Below, piece by piece: positions 1 to 11,419 of a stretch of 64,000 bases of DNA. The position numbers were made by a program, and so were the translations under genes. The notes under the pieces were generated by a model. The model was not told the origin of the DNA and did no database searches. It saw only the letters and a list, made by a program, of their open reading frames with translations. How positions within the stretch are numbered: the first letter of the stretch is position 1; each line of letters opens with the position of its first letter. The stretch is taken from contig NC_081840.1 of the NCBI RefSeq assembly GCF_963259705.1, positions 2,497,062 through 2,561,061 of the forward strand. Direction: 5' to 3'. This stretch comes from Myotis daubentonii. Taxonomy: Eukaryota; Chordata; Mammalia; Chiroptera; Vespertilionidae.

Positions 1-115
1 GGAGGGACTCCTGGGTTCCTTCCCGCCTCTGCCACGTGCCAGCTGGGCGTCCGTTTGTGAATTACTTAACTCCCAGGCCTCAGGCTCTGCATCCACAAAA
101 CACGGTGCCCAGGAC
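1..115 (+). repeat. MIR SINE fragment
   Basis: The stretch follows the core of the mammalian MIR element: a CTGGGTTC-like start, a tctgccac box, then attacttaactcccaggcctcag and a cacaaaa stretch. It is old and diverged, and the window edge cuts its 5' side. Confidence 0.55.
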
Positions 116-821
116 ACGGACGCGGTGAATTCCCGGTGACTGCGAGGATGAAGCCATGATCGGCACACGGCCGGGCAGACGGTGCACGCTAAGAAACGTC
201 GGCCACCACTCCCCCACCCAAAACCAAGGACAGGAGTGTGCAGGCTCCCTAGAAAGTCAGTCGGCACAGGTTCCTGGCACAGGGGGCAGGCGAGCAAAGT
301 ATGCCAGGCGACAGCTGACACAGGACGTGCTCCGTGGAGGCTGGCTCACCAGGCGACCGCATCTTCGGGACCTGATGTTAAGACGGCGAGACTGTTTGAA
401 TGCGATGCTGACATTTTACACAGAAAGAGCAGAGGCGACCAGATCGAATCCCGGGGCCGACACAGTCCATTGTATTTTAGCATAGGCCGTGGCCCCGGGC
501 TTCTGGAAAGAGGCACAGGGGGACGTGAGATGCCGCAAGCCATCCTCACCTTCACGCGCTCAGTTCATCCGTCCAGCAAGCACTGGCCGCGGCGGGCGGA
601 GCGCCAGGCCGCTCTTGGCGAGGACGCGGGGAGCGGCGCTGGGTTCCCCCAGGAGCCAGCGCGACGCCCATTTCCCATGTGCCTCTGGGAGAGCCCCCCT
701 CCTCCCGGGGGTTGTGCGGGTGCAGCCCCATTTCCACACGCAGCCTCCTCAACGGGCCCTTACAATCCCAGGAGCTCCAATCGGGAGGCACTCCAGGCCT
801 TTCGAACCGGCTTCGCTTTAA
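116..821. other. GC-rich unique DNA, nothing recognised
   Basis: Overlapping open frames of 70 to 226 codons lie on both strands, as expected by chance in GC-rich DNA. None has a recognisable domain or consistent splice signals. The next repeat begins at the SINE target site at 822. Confidence 0.5.
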
Positions 822-835
822 AAATCGATTTCCAG

Positions 836-1050
836 CCCTGGCTGGTGTGGCTCAGTGGATAGAGTGTCGGCCTGCGGACTGAAGGGTCCTTGGTTCGATT
901 CCGGTCAAAGGCACATGCTTGGGTTGTGGGCTCTATCCCCAGTGTGGGGCGTGCAGGAGGCAGCCGATCCATGATTCTCTCTCATCATGGATGTTTCTAT
1001 CGCTCTCTCCCTCTCCCTTCCTCCCTGAAACCAATCAGAATATTTTTTTT
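836..1050 (+). mobile_element. Ves SINE (tRNA-derived), first of a head-to-tail pair
   Basis: It has the A-box-like tggctcagtgg, the B-box-like ggttcgattcc, the gtgtggggcgtgcaggaggcag body, a CT-rich segment and an A/T-rich tail. This is the subtype with ctgcggactgaagggtcc in the head. The flanks aaatcgatttccag (822-835) and aacatcgatttccag (1052-1066) form a target-site duplication. Confidence 0.9.
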
Positions 1051-1066
1051 AAACATCGATTTCCAG

Positions 1067-1183
1067 CTGTTGGTTGGAGCATCGTCCCGTGCACTGAAAG
1101 GTTGTGGGTTCAATTCTCAGAGCACCTACCTAGGTTGTGGTTTTGATCCATGGTCAGAGAGCATACAGGAGGCAACCACTCTA

Positions 1184-1238
<55 letters not shown>

Positions 1239-1279
1239 GAAAAAAATCAATAAAAACATATCCTCGGGTGAGGATTAAA
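1067..1279 (+). mobile_element. Ves SINE, second of the pair, other subtype
   Basis: The head contains ggagcatcgtcccgtgcactg and the 3' end reads atcctcgggtgaggatta, a tail subtype also seen at 12640, 18931, 35293, 39187 and 46045. The left flank is the right target duplication of the first SINE, and a third, diverged copy of that target (aaatcaatttccaaa) follows at 1280-1294. The CT run inside is expanded. Confidence 0.85.
1190..1234 (+). repeat. (CT)n microsatellite inside a SINE
   Basis: An almost pure CT run of about 45 bp grew from the CT-rich segment of the SINE at 1067-1279. It is likely polymorphic in length. Confidence 0.9.
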
Positions 1280-1579
1280 AAATCAATTTCCAAACCTGCC
1301 GCTTCTGCCTTCTTGCTGTCTGACGCGGCGTAGTTGGAAAGAACGGACTCGGAGAAGCTGCGTGCCCGCGTCTTCCTTCGGGTGTGGTGTGGGTTATTGA
1401 TTCCTGCTGAGTGAATACGCCCCGGCTCACAACGCAGTAGGAAGTGCGTGTGGGGGGGGGGGAGGGGGAGGGGGGCAGGAGAGAAACAGACGTCGCAAGG
1501 CTCTTGGATAGGAACCAGGATTAGGGTCTGATGTTTGGCTTTCTAAGTAAACACATCTAGCTTTTTCTTTTACAAACAG

Positions 1580-1636
1580 CAATCTGGAAAGATGCATTAG
1601 GGGATCTAAATGCAGAATAGAAATGAGTTTATCCAG
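1580..1636 (+). other. Possible exon of an unknown transcript
   Basis: A pyrimidine-rich stretch ending in acaaacag lies just before 1580, and a near-perfect donor, cag|gtaagtaag, follows at 1637. The 57-bp piece has one open frame (one leading base, 18 codons, two trailing bases); the other two frames contain stops. The peptide resembles nothing I know. It could be an lncRNA exon, a coding exon with symmetric phase, or a chance pairing of splice motifs. No partner exon was identified. Confidence 0.25.
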
Positions 1637-2784
1637 GTAAGTAAGTTTTTATTAAACAATTTAATTCGTTCCAGTTCCTTTGGAAGAAGCTGTGGGTCAT
1701 GGTTAATGTTCTGGGCCAGACAGAAAGCGCATTCCCGCCGCCACCTGCGTCTAATGCGCAGCTGTCGGGCGCTCCCAGCCCCTCCCGGAGAGGCAGGCAC
1801 CGCAGCCGAGGGCACCCTGGCGAACGAACGCGGCGACAGAAATGGCCGATGGGTGTTCGAGGCCAGGAGCGCCGAGGCCTGGGAGCAGCCGGGAGCGTGG
1901 GCAGCACTGGGGAGCCCGGAGGACCCTCGCGCTCTAGCCGCTCTCAACGTGCTGTGCGGGGAAGAGGTTTAGCAGATGTGATGTGGGGGGAAAGGAAAAC
2001 AAACAAAAAAAGCCAACGGGGATGAAAACACGGTCCCACAGATGCCGTTAGACAAATAATCCCACGCACGGACTAAGCCTGCGGCAGCCACGCTCTCACC
2101 AGGACGCTCTGGGGGCCAGCGCGGTCCCGTGTGAGACGTAAACAGTCTCTGCCCGAGCGCTCTTACGGGACGCTCGGGTCTGCGCGGGCGGCTTGCTCGG
2201 CGTGGTCTCCCTGGCGGCGGCGGTGGTTTCAGAATAGGTATCCCCAAGTCCTTGAGCAAGAGAGAAGTTGTGGCTCTTTCTATCCAGGGGTTTGCCAGGC
2301 ATCTGGTAAGAAATAATAAAACAATCCACGTTTGCACGTACCCTCGAGGCAGCTGTGCGGCGAGCTCTCCACGCCGGGCTGGGCTCTGCTCCGAGATGCT
2401 CCCTCGAACGCCTCCCGATGGCCTCCCTGTGTTTTCCGTAAGTCCCCAGAGCTGGCCTTCAGCCCCGTCTTTCCTGTTTGTAAACCTCACCTTCCATCTG
2501 GGCTGCTCAGTGAGAGCAGGCTGTGGGCGCCCAGGGGCTGACGGAGCGGGTCGAACACAGCCCGCAGGGATGCAAAGTGGTCACCACAGCCCGAGGTGCC
2601 TGCAACCATTGGCCCCGGAGCTACTGCGCGACCCAGAGACCCCACCCCCGGTTCTCCCAGGAAGGGAGGCGGGGACTTGAGCGGATATTCGCACGCTCAG
2701 GTTCACGGTCGCCGGAAGGCGGGCCCGCCCACGTGTCCATTGGGGGTGGACGGACAGCACCGTGTGGTACCTGTGCCTTGAGAA
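1637..2784. other. GC-rich unique DNA with a CpG-rich patch
   Basis: CpG is frequent at about 1720-1960 and again at about 2130-2230. Open frames on both strands overlap and show no known domain. No repeat was recognised. Confidence 0.4.
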
Positions 2785-3126
2785 GGAAGCAAGTTCTGCA
2801 GGACCCACGCTGCATCATGGACAAACCTGGAGTCCATGATGCTATGTGAGATGAGCTAGTCACACGGGACAGATGCTGGATGATTCCACGGGTGCGAGGG
2901 CCACGCAGGAAGTGGGAGGGTGTTAGCCAGGGGCCGGGAGGGGTGGGGGGGTGGAGGGTGGAGAGTTTGTGTCTAATGGGCACAGAGTTTCATTTTCCCA
3001 CGATGAAGAGTCCTGGGGATGATGGTGTGATGGCTGCACAACAGTGTGAATGTATTTCATGCCACTGAGCTGTGCACTTGAAGTGGTTAAAATGGTAACA
3101 TGTATGTTGTATGTTTGATCACACAC
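2785..3126 (+). mobile_element. L1M-type LINE, 3' end only
   Basis: It matches the well-known 3' part of old mammalian L1 elements in order: a gcatcatggac region, ggatgattccac, ttagccaggggccggg, gatggctgcacaacagtg, then tgccactgagctgtgcac and gtggttaaaatggtaac. It is 5'-truncated and strongly diverged, with no coding capacity left. Confidence 0.8.
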
Positions 3127-4324
3127 AGAAGTAATTCTGAGGCCATGAACAGCTTCCCATCGGTCTTTACAGGAGTCCCCTCGAGGGGGCAGAAGTCAGG
3201 CCAGGAATGAAGAGGGGACCGCGGTGAGCCTGGAGGCCGGGACTCAGAGCCGAGGCGGGTGCCCAGGACCGAGCGCTGTGCCGGAAGGTGAGCCGGCTCT
3301 GGGGAGGCCATCACAGCAGCTGACATTTGTCTGTCACTGGACAGGGTACAAAGCAATGTCATGTCTATTATTTCGTTATTGCCTTGGGACTATCCTGCGA
3401 GACTGGCCGTATTATTACCGGCTTGTGTGCTGGGACGGAGCCCCCTGAGGAGGAGAGAAGAATGAAACGGCGCCAGAGACCCCACTGAGGGGTGCTCCTC
3501 CTTGATGCTTCAGTGTCTCCAGGAAGAGAACTGAAGAACCCCCAACACCTCGCAACGTCCTCCTCCTCCGGGAAGCCCCCCAGGAGTGCACGTGCCTCCC
3601 TAGGCGGGCGGGGGCGTCTGTCCCAGTCCACAGGGCTTCGGTGCCGACAAAGAGCAGCAGCGCGTGCTGCGCAGGAGAATCTGCAGGAACCAGGCCCTCC
3701 CGCTGTCTGCTGCGCTCGGCCCGGCACTGGGAACACAGGGAGGGCTCACACACGCGTGGAAATTAGGGACAGACTGCTGGGGTAGCCCTGGAGGAGATGC
3801 AAGGGGAACCCCTCTCACCGGGGTGCAGGGGGAAGCTGTGACCTGCTCCGGAGGGACTGGCGTGGAAGGAGCCCTGGCAAGTGGCCACCAGCCCCTGCCC
3901 CCCGAGGGGCTGCAGGTACAGACAAGGCTTGTGTTGTTTTGACTGAAAAAGAAACCCTGTGCCAGGCCCTTTCGCACGTACCGCTGTGCAGACCTCGCAG
4001 CCCTGTGCTGGGACCGCTTCCCATTGTGCAAAGGAGCACGGGGGCCAGGGTCAAGGCCCAGCCAAGTGCAGCTGGGGCTGGAGGCCGGGCCTGCCTGCCT
4101 GGCGGCTCTTCCTGCCAGACGCCACCGCTGTGCCGCCAGAGCACGCGTGGGGCAGGAGGTCAGAGCTGGCTGCCGAGCCGGGCTGCAGCAGCAGGTAGGA
4201 GGGGCGGATGGGACCCCTACGGGACCCCCCGCCCCGGCCCGGTGGGGGTGATGGGCAGGTCCTGCAGGAGCCTTGAGAGACAACCAGAGAACTGGGCAGA
4301 GTCAGAGACGTGTTCCCGTCTCAG
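3127..4324. other. GC-rich unique DNA, nothing recognised
   Basis: There are open frames up to 227 codons on the minus strand (3600-4283). They are rich in Pro, Ala, Arg and Gly, overlap each other in several frames and carry no domain I recognise. I read them as compositional. Confidence 0.45.
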
Positions 4325-4540
4325 AGAGTCCCAGTTAGCCAAGTGGCTTTGGGTTCAATGTCACCATCCTCAATGTCCTCCTTTATAAAAAGGGACTTAA
4401 TTACAACCACCCTCCTCCTCGGGAAGAATGAAAAAGAAGTCACGTATGGGAATGCTGAATGGGCGTGACGATGCCACGCCTGTCACAGGGCTCGGCGCAC
4501 AGCCGGTGCCCAGCAGGTGTTTGCTGAATAGCTACCACAG
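4325..4540 (+). repeat. MIR SINE
   Basis: It follows the MIR order: a tggctttggg region, a tcctcctttataaaaaggg region, then cacagggctcggcgcacag and cccagcaggtgtttgctgaat. It is old and diverged. Confidence 0.65.
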
Positions 4541-4949
4541 GACAGGCAGCTGCGTGGAATAGCGCGTGGGGCCCGGATATGTGGGGCCCTCACGCCACAA
4601 TCCCTCCTGGCGTGCACATGGGCCTTAGAAACCCCTCGCGGCCGGTTTGCTGCATGGGAGCTGCTGGTGTGAGGGGAGGCGGCTTCCACTTGCAAGGGAG
4701 GAAACTGAGGCCCCGAAGGGCTGGCATCTGGGCCTGGGGACAGGGCATTCTGCACCCTTTTCTGGTTACAGAGACGAGCCCTCCCTCCCCCGACACCTTC
4801 TCCTGCAAGGTCGTAGGCAGAGCAGTCACCCTCCGGGATGGAGAGGAAGAGGAATCTGTGCTACCTCTCGCTCCAGCTGACACGCTCACGCCTGCTCTGT
4901 GCTGTCTGGGGGGTGGCGGGGGGGAGGGGTGGGGGGGCCCCACACTGTA
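4541..4949. other. Unique DNA with a possible MIR remnant
   Basis: A short reverse MIR-like motif (ggaaactgaggccccgaagg) lies near 4700-4725. The rest is GC-rich with no recognised feature. A G-rich run sits at 4908-4938. Confidence 0.35.
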
Positions 4950-5105
4950 GTCACCTCCCTGCTTACCGAGGCCCCTGAGTCCTCGAAGACAGGGCTTTGG
5001 TGCTCATCCTGTCTGGAGCCAGAATGCCCAGCCCAGTGCCTGGCACACAGGGGCTCAGTGCCTGCCCAGAGAATGAATGAATGAATGAATGAATGAATGA
5101 ATGAT
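4950..5105 (+). repeat. L2-type LINE 3' end with (GAAT)n tail
   Basis: A gaagacagggctttg start, then cccagtgcctggcacaca and ggggctcagtgcc, followed by about eight GAAT units at 5071-5105. This is the usual 3' end of L2-type repeats with its tail expanded into a microsatellite. Confidence 0.7.
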
Positions 5106-6149
5106 GGTCTCACATTTGAGGTGCTTTTTTTCTGGAGAGGGAGGCGTAGACACACTGTGCTCAGTCCCCTGCTTCGTGCCGGGGAGCTTTGGGCTGGAGG
5201 TTTCTGGGGGTGGGGAGGTCTGGCTGGTGCGCGCGGAGCTGCAGAGAGGGTGGCTGCTGAGGAGAGACAGGGGAACCCGCCAGAGAGAGCAGAGGGCTGC
5301 GGTGGGGCCCGGCTGGGGCCCGGCTGGGGCCCGCCTTTGATCGGAGAGCAGAGCCAGTTCAGGGGGCGACCGGTGGGCACACCGCCCCCCACGCCCAGAG
5401 GAGCCTGCGCGGGGTTGGGGCTCTGTGGCCGCCAGCTGGGAATTCGGATTTTTCGAACAAGGGCCCGTGCTTTCCTTTGTACCCGGTCCTGGGAGCACGG
5501 AGCTGCTCCTGGAGGCGGGACGGCCCATCCTCCGCTTCCCAGGCGCCTGGAGGGGGGCAGGGAGCCGGCCTCTCCCAGTGGACGTCACTCTTCTCCGAAG
5601 GAAGGTCATGTCCAAGTTTCCCAGAAGCCCCTGGGGCAGGGCCAGGATGAAGGTGAGGTGAGTGCGGCTCTGACCCGGGCACAAAAATGAAGAGACCACT
5701 AAGAAGTTCAGAAATCAGCATAAATAATGCCTCAATATAGTGTCTTTAAATCCAAATTAATGCTAAAACTCCACGATGAACAAAATAGGAAAATGTTGTG
5801 TTTACAGGGTCAGTAGCACAGCCGTGGGAGCAATGCTGAGCCCCAGGCGAGGCGAAATGTGTGCCCCAAGTTACACGTTCACCCCAAACAGCAAAGCATT
5901 GGGAAAAATCACTGAAAAGTAGGAAAGTGGGTGTATTAAAAGTCACAAATTATCTTAAGTTTTAACATTTTATGTTATCAACATCTTAAACAGAATTTAT
6001 TATCATTTTACTTTCCGGCCTTTAGTGGAAACAAACTCATCAATATATATATATATATATATTTTTTAAATCTGCTTCTCTGCTGATTTTGTTTTCAGTG
6101 GAGAGAATTGACAAGTTTGAAAATTTCTCTTAACCAAGTGGCAATTTTA
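5106..6149. other. Unique DNA, GC-rich then abruptly AT-rich
   Basis: The first half is GC-rich and ends near a donor-like gag|gtgagtg at 5656. From about 5690 the sequence is AT-rich and looks unique. No gene or repeat was recognised. A three-fold ggctggggccc repeat lies at about 5310-5335. Confidence 0.4.
6043..6062. repeat. (AT)n microsatellite
   Basis: Ten AT units in a row, followed by a T/A-rich stretch. Confidence 0.9.
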
Positions 6150-6159
6150 AAGATTTTTA

Positions 6160-6383
6160 TTTTTTTAAAAAAAATATATTTTATTGATTTTTTACAGAGA
6201 GGAAGGGAGAGGGATAGAGAGTTAGAAACATCCATGAGAGAGAAACATCGACCAGCTGCCTCCTGCACACCTCCCACTGGGGATGTGCCCGCAACCAAGG
6301 TACATGCCCTTGACCGGAATCGAACCTGGGACTCTTCAGTTCACAGGCCGACGCTCTAGCCACTGAACCAAACTGGTCAGGGC
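6160..6383 (-). mobile_element. Ves SINE, full length, reverse
   Basis: Read on the minus strand it has the tRNA-like head, the B-box-like ggttcgattccggtcaagg and the cctctctg tail. A perfect 10-bp target duplication aagattttta flanks it at 6150-6159 and 6384-6393, so the copy is complete. Confidence 0.93.
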
Positions 6384-6393
6384 AAGATTTTTA

Positions 6394-8244
6394 AATTAAT
6401 TTCCGCTTACTAATTGTACCTTTAAGTGTTTGTTATTTTGATGATGGTGGATTTTTTAGATTAATTATGATTCTTTAGAACTTCGCATTGCAATATTCCT
6501 CAGTAGTTGTTTAGTGCGTGCAGAGCTTTTGTTTGGGATGCCGGGAAGGTTCTGGGAATGGACAGCAATGGTGTCCACAACAAAGGGAGGCACGCCATCC
6601 TACACTTTAAACCGCTCAGTAGAGAGGGGCTCATATTACCCCCACTGCGGACAGGTAAACCGAGGCCCAGGAAGAGGAAGGAGGCTGCCTGGGTGAGTGT
6701 GACGGGGAGGACAAGCCAGGCCCCGGCCACTCCTGTTCTTAGCCTCCACCTCGCCGCCCCCTCACATCCCCGCTGCCACCAATTCCAGGTGCCTGCCCGC
6801 GTCCCATAGAACGGCTGTCCTTTCTGTCCTTTCAGCCACTTCCGCACGTATTCGCCCAATAAACACAGCCTGGCCCTGAGCCAGGTACGACGGGAAACCT
6901 GCAGGCGATCCACCCGGAGCCTGGGTCCCGGAGGCCTGGAGCGCGGCAGGAAGTCAGGCCTGAGGACGCTGGGCCATGCTGACAGGGAGGCGCTTCGAGG
7001 CAGGTGTGGCCCGGCCCGCGCACAGGAGCGGCCAGGTGGCCCTGGGCCATCGGGGGCTTCGGGGGGGTGGTGGTCTGGCAGCTGTGCCTCCGCCGGCTCA
7101 CGAGGCCCCGCGCCAGGAGGACGGTGTGGGCTGTGGGCAGGAGCTGGGACCGGGGGTTCTAGATCGGGGCTCTGGACTGCGGTTCTGGGCCTTCTCCGCC
7201 TCCAACCTGCTGAGATCCGGGGCCACGCACCAACCAGCTCTGTGGGGCCTGGACGTTCTCATCAGGAAAGAGGGGCAGGCCAGACCCCACGATACTGCGC
7301 TCCATTCAGAACGAGAAAGGAGCAGACATACGTCCAGCGCCCGACAGACGTGTCGGAGAATGAAATATTTTGGGCCTGGAGATGCGAACAGGGGCAGTTA
7401 CTGACGTTTCTTTTTCTAACAGCTTGCGGGATTGCTCAGTGGGGATGAATGAATAGCGTGAGCGGGGGAGGGCGCGGGCGGGCAGCCCAGCTCTATTACG
7501 GCGGAGCTTAAATATTTGTCGAATATTTATTTTGAATAAATTCCTTTCACATATTAGTGGGCCCTCTTGATTATAAAAATAACAAACTAAGTAACTGTGT
7601 AATCAAGAGAGGTCCTTCAATATTGGAAGTGCCTCGCCGCGCTCCCGCCTGCTTTGACAAGCGGGAGAGGGGGCATGTGCCTTATCGTAAACCTTCAGCA
7701 CTTCCCTCAGGAGCAGAAAACGGGCTGCAGCCGTGCCTCCTGCCTGAGGACTCTGACAACGTGTCTGAGAAGGGTTTAGGGGTTCTTGTCAGAGGCAACG
7801 GTGATGTGCGAAGTAAGGGGGGCAGGGCAGGCTCAGGACTGCCCCCCCCCCCGGCCTCAGGGGGCGCTAGACCAGCATCTGGGAGTAAGCAGTGGCCCTG
7901 GGTCTGGGCATCAGAACTGGGCGTCCGCTGCTCTTCTCTACTATGTCCCCTTAGAGGGGCCTCGGATCCCTCGGCTCCCCCAGCTCCCGGACCTACTGGT
8001 GAATGGACCCCTCTAAGCAGCTCGCATGCAGACCCTTTAGGAGCTGGTGGATTTGGCCAATCACCAGCCAGCAGCATCCTAGGGACCCACCTCTGGTCCG
8101 ACCAGCTATTGGCCGGGTGGGGGCATTGGGCGGTGCTCTGCTCATGAGGGTGAGGGGCCCACCCCTGGTGCACGCAGCCAAGGTGGGGTGGAAACACGGG
8201 TGGGGCTATGAGAAGGAGTGGGAGTGGGCGTCCTCAACAATTCA
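6394..8244. other. Unique DNA with a candidate conserved element
   Basis: It holds a MIR-like remnant near 6630-6700 (reverse) and an AT-rich island at about 7490-7640 reported among the findings. Otherwise it is GC-rich with only chance open frames. Confidence 0.4.
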
Positions 8245-8252
8245 GAGGAAGT

Positions 8253-8500
8253 AGGCCGGCCTGGCTCAGTGGTTGCGCTTCGACCTATGAACCAGGAGGT
8301 CACGGTTCGATTCCCAATCCGGGCACATGCCCAGGTTGCAGGCTCGATCCCCAGTGTGGGGCGTGCAGGAGGCAGCCGGTCACAGTGATTGTCCCTCGTC
8401 ACTGATGTTTCTGTCTCTCTCTCCTTTTCCCTTCCTCTCTGGGGTCAATAAAAATATTTTTTAAAAACAAACACGACAACAACAACAACAAAAAAACAAG
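8253..8500 (+). mobile_element. Ves SINE, full length
   Basis: A box tggctcagtgg at 8262-8272 and B box ggttcgattcc at 8304-8314, the two pol III promoter parts kept from the tRNA ancestor. This is the subtype with acctatgaaccaggaggtca. The target duplication gaggaagt lies at 8245-8252 and 8501-8508. The tail is an irregular A-rich run with acaac units. Confidence 0.93.
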
Positions 8501-8508
8501 GAGGAAGT

Positions 8509-9884
8509 GGTTTGCTCCTCCAGATCCCCTCTTTAGCCTCCTCCCCATGCCACTCCATCTCCTGGGGGGGCTGGCCACCGGTCTCTGGCTTCCCGTGGGG
8601 TCAGGCCATGGGAGGCAGCAGGAGTCGGGAGGGGGAGGGGAGGGATCGGGGCTCTCTGCTCCCCGGTGCCGCCCTGCAGCGTTTATGTGGCCCCAGATCG
8701 GACTCTGCCTCTGACAGGGTGCTGGCTCCCTAGCGCTTCATCTTTCTGGAACCTAGTAACTGCCCCGCCCCCACAGCCCGTCTCTCAGGGCTGCGGGCTG
8801 CACCCCCACTTGGCGAATGGGCCCTTTGTCTATGAACTCTTCTTGAACATTCCTGGAATTATCTGATTTCAGTTGCCACCTGCATCCCCATGAGGTGGGT
8901 GGAGGCAGCTGCTCTGTCCTGCTTGGCACAGACGAGGAGGCCAACGCTGAGACAGGTGCGGCCCCGCTGCGGGAATGACAGCGGGAGTCCAGACCCTGGT
9001 CTGCCCGATGCCCAGGCCCGGCTGTTTCTCACCATAGAGCTCCCCTGCCCAGTGGCCGAGCAGGACCACACCCAGGCCCCCGCGGCGGCCCCCAGGCTCT
9101 CCCTGAGCGGGTGCCACCCTCAGGAAGGCTGGCAGTGACTGAGCACAGATGGGCGGGATGAGCCCAGGGCCCTGGGAGCCGGGCAGACTCCCCCCAGGAC
9201 GCAGAGCAGGAGGGGAGCGTCCCACAGGTGACCACAGGAGCAGAGGGACAGGGCGGGAGCCGGCCAGGAGCCGAGGGGAGGGGACGAAGCGGAGAAGAGA
9301 CGCAGCTTTGGCTGCAGACGCTGGAGAACGCACTAGGAGCCGCGGAGGGGGCGGGGGGGGGGGGCGGGGGCTGTGGGGGAGCTAAGGCTGGCCTTTCTCG
9401 GATTCGCTCGGAGAGAGCGAGGACCGGAGGCTGTGGGATGCTCTGGGGCTACCACTAAGAGGCTGCTCCTGCCGGCGGGGGAAACTGAGGACCTGCGGCC
9501 CAGGCGAAAGGCCCCGGAGGCGGGCACAGCAGGCTTTAAGGCCGTTGCGGAGCCGATGGCCCGGAGCTGCCTGGAGGGACAGACTCCAAGGGGGCATGGC
9601 AGGAAGAGCTGTCCCCACTCCCAGGCGGGGGAGAGGCTGACAGGTGCCCCGACCACTGCGTGGGGCAGGGAGGGCCGAGGGCAGGCGGCCACACTCCCAG
9701 GGAAGTCCCCGGGCAGCACACGAATTGCTCCCACCTCCAGGGTGGCCAGAGGGGTTGCAAAAACTCAGCATTTGGGCAGGAAAAGAAGAAGAAATTCTAG
9801 TTGCTTCGAGGCAGGAAAGACAAGGTAGGGAAAGGAAAAAACAGGAGAATATAGACAGTCCGGCTTCCCCCCTTTACAATGGTC
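8509..9884. other. GC-rich unique DNA, nothing certain
   Basis: A reverse MIR-like trace is possible at 8870-8975. A G-run block lies at about 9340-9380. Open frames of up to 154 codons overlap on both strands and show no domain. Confidence 0.4.
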
Positions 9885-10513
9885 ATGGGCTGAACGGCGG
9901 CCCCCGCATGACACGTTCGGTTCTGACCCCCACACCTCGGAGCGGGGCCTCCTTGGGAAATGGTCTGCACAGAGAAATCCGGGGAAGATGAGGTCGTGAG
10001 CGCGGGCCCTACTCCAGGAGGACTGTGTCCGAGGGAAAGGGGACATCTGGACGCAGGGACAGACAGGCACCAGGGAGGTGGTGCAAGGTCTCGGGGTGGA
10101 GGCCACGCGAAGAGGGAGGGTCAGAGTGATGGTCTGCAAGCCAAGGGCCCAGGATCGCCAGCGGCACCTAAGCCAGGGGCAGCCAGGCAAGGTCCCTGCA
10201 GGTGTCACACTCTGGCTCCAGGACAGTGAGAGGGTGCAGTTCTGTTTGTTTATGTAAATACTCACCTGAGAATATGTTTTTATCGATTTTTTTTGGAGAG
10301 AGAGAGGATGGGAGAGGGAGAGAGATAGACACATCAGTGATGAGAGAGAATGCCCCCTCCTGGGGATGGAGCCCGCAACCCGGACATGTGCCCTGACTGG
10401 GGATCGAACCGTGACCTCCTGGCTCATAGGTCGGTGCGCAGCCCGGGCTGTTTCTGTGGGTTTAAGGCCTGGTTTGCGGTGCTGTGTGTAGGCCGCCCTA
10501 GGAGACGCACACA
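9885..10513 (+). mobile_element. MaLR (MLT1-like) LTR, split by a SINE
   Basis: The left part starts atgggctgaa and runs to gtgagagggtgcagttctgt. The right part after the SINE (10441-10513) reads ggtttaaggcctggtttgc and then gccctaggagac, matching the usual gtttaagccacccag and gccctaggaaac end. The subfamily name is from memory. Confidence 0.65.
10256..10440 (-). mobile_element. Ves SINE nested in an LTR
   Basis: On the minus strand it shows the acc/gaggtcacggttcgatcccc head and a tail ending in atatt-ctcaggtgag. It interrupts the MaLR LTR at 9885-10513, so it is younger than that LTR. The head is shortened. Confidence 0.85.
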
Positions 10514-11419
10514 GCAGTTCACTAACAGGGGTCGACGGCAGGAACAGGAAACCCGGTGGGGCCGGCAGGTGGGTCCCTGGGGGGAAGGTGGCCATGAGAG
10601 CGTCTCCAGCTTTGGAACCCCTCTGCCTGCTGCTGTTCACCCCCTCACACGGCTCCCTCTGCCAGACGCGCTCCGCCCAGCTTGGCGGCCGGAGAAATCC
10701 TCCCCGTTGGTTCAGACAGAGACCCAGCCTCGCTCCTCGTTCCCGCCTCCCGAGACGGACCCAGGACTCGGTCTGTCCTCCTGCTGCCCAGCACTGGATG
10801 GACCGACAGCAGGACAGTGCCACCTCCGCCCGCCCACCTGACCCTTGCGTGCCCCCTGCCGCCCTCCTGGCTGCGGCCTGCCCGCCCACGTGGACTCGTC
10901 TCCCGCTCTGCTCCCAGCACCGACCCAGCGCTCGGCGCCCTGCAGGGACCCCGTGCCCTTGGCTGGGCCGAGTTCGAGTCCTCAGCTGTCACTCCCATAA
11001 CGTCAGCAGCAGGAAGCCCAGGCCTGATGTGTGTGTTTTGTCTCAAAACCGCTGTAAGTGTCCTCGTAATGCAGCCCACGCTTCACGTTGCTGGGAAATC
11101 GCCTCTCGGAGCCAGAGGCGGGGAAGGCATTTTTCAGGGACAGGAAATGATACAGTTTTTGCTCAAGCCTCCAGCTCCCTTCTAAATGGAGAAACAGAGT
11201 ATTCCCAAATCCATTAAAAACATTGATAGATAATACAGATGTTCCTTGCTTTATGAAATAGATGGTCCCGGCAATATTGGGTGTAAATCAAATTTCTTAA
11301 AATCAAATTACCTCGCGAAAGCACCCTGGGAACGCGCTTTTAAAAGGAGCCCTGCCGCGAGTTCTCGTCTAAATCAAAGAGACACTCCTGCGCTCAGCCC
11401 TGCAGCCCTTTATTCGTTC
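10514..11419. other. Unique DNA, nothing recognised
   Basis: GC-rich to about 11130, then AT-richer (11140-11330). The second part may be a degraded old DNA transposon, but I could not assign it. Confidence 0.35.

Noticed and set aside
182..862. 226-codon plus-strand open frame
   Set aside because: It continues into the SINE at 836 and has no known domain.
3600..4283. 227-codon minus-strand open frame
   Set aside because: Low-complexity Pro/Ala/Arg composition, several competing frames, no splice or domain support.
5400..5660. Exon ending at the donor-like site at 5656
   Set aside because: An open frame and a CRE-like ggacgtcac are present, but there is no domain, no clear acceptor and competing frames exist.
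9765..10889. 374-codon minus-strand open frame
   Set aside because: It runs through a MaLR LTR and a Ves SINE, with no domain. It is open by composition only.
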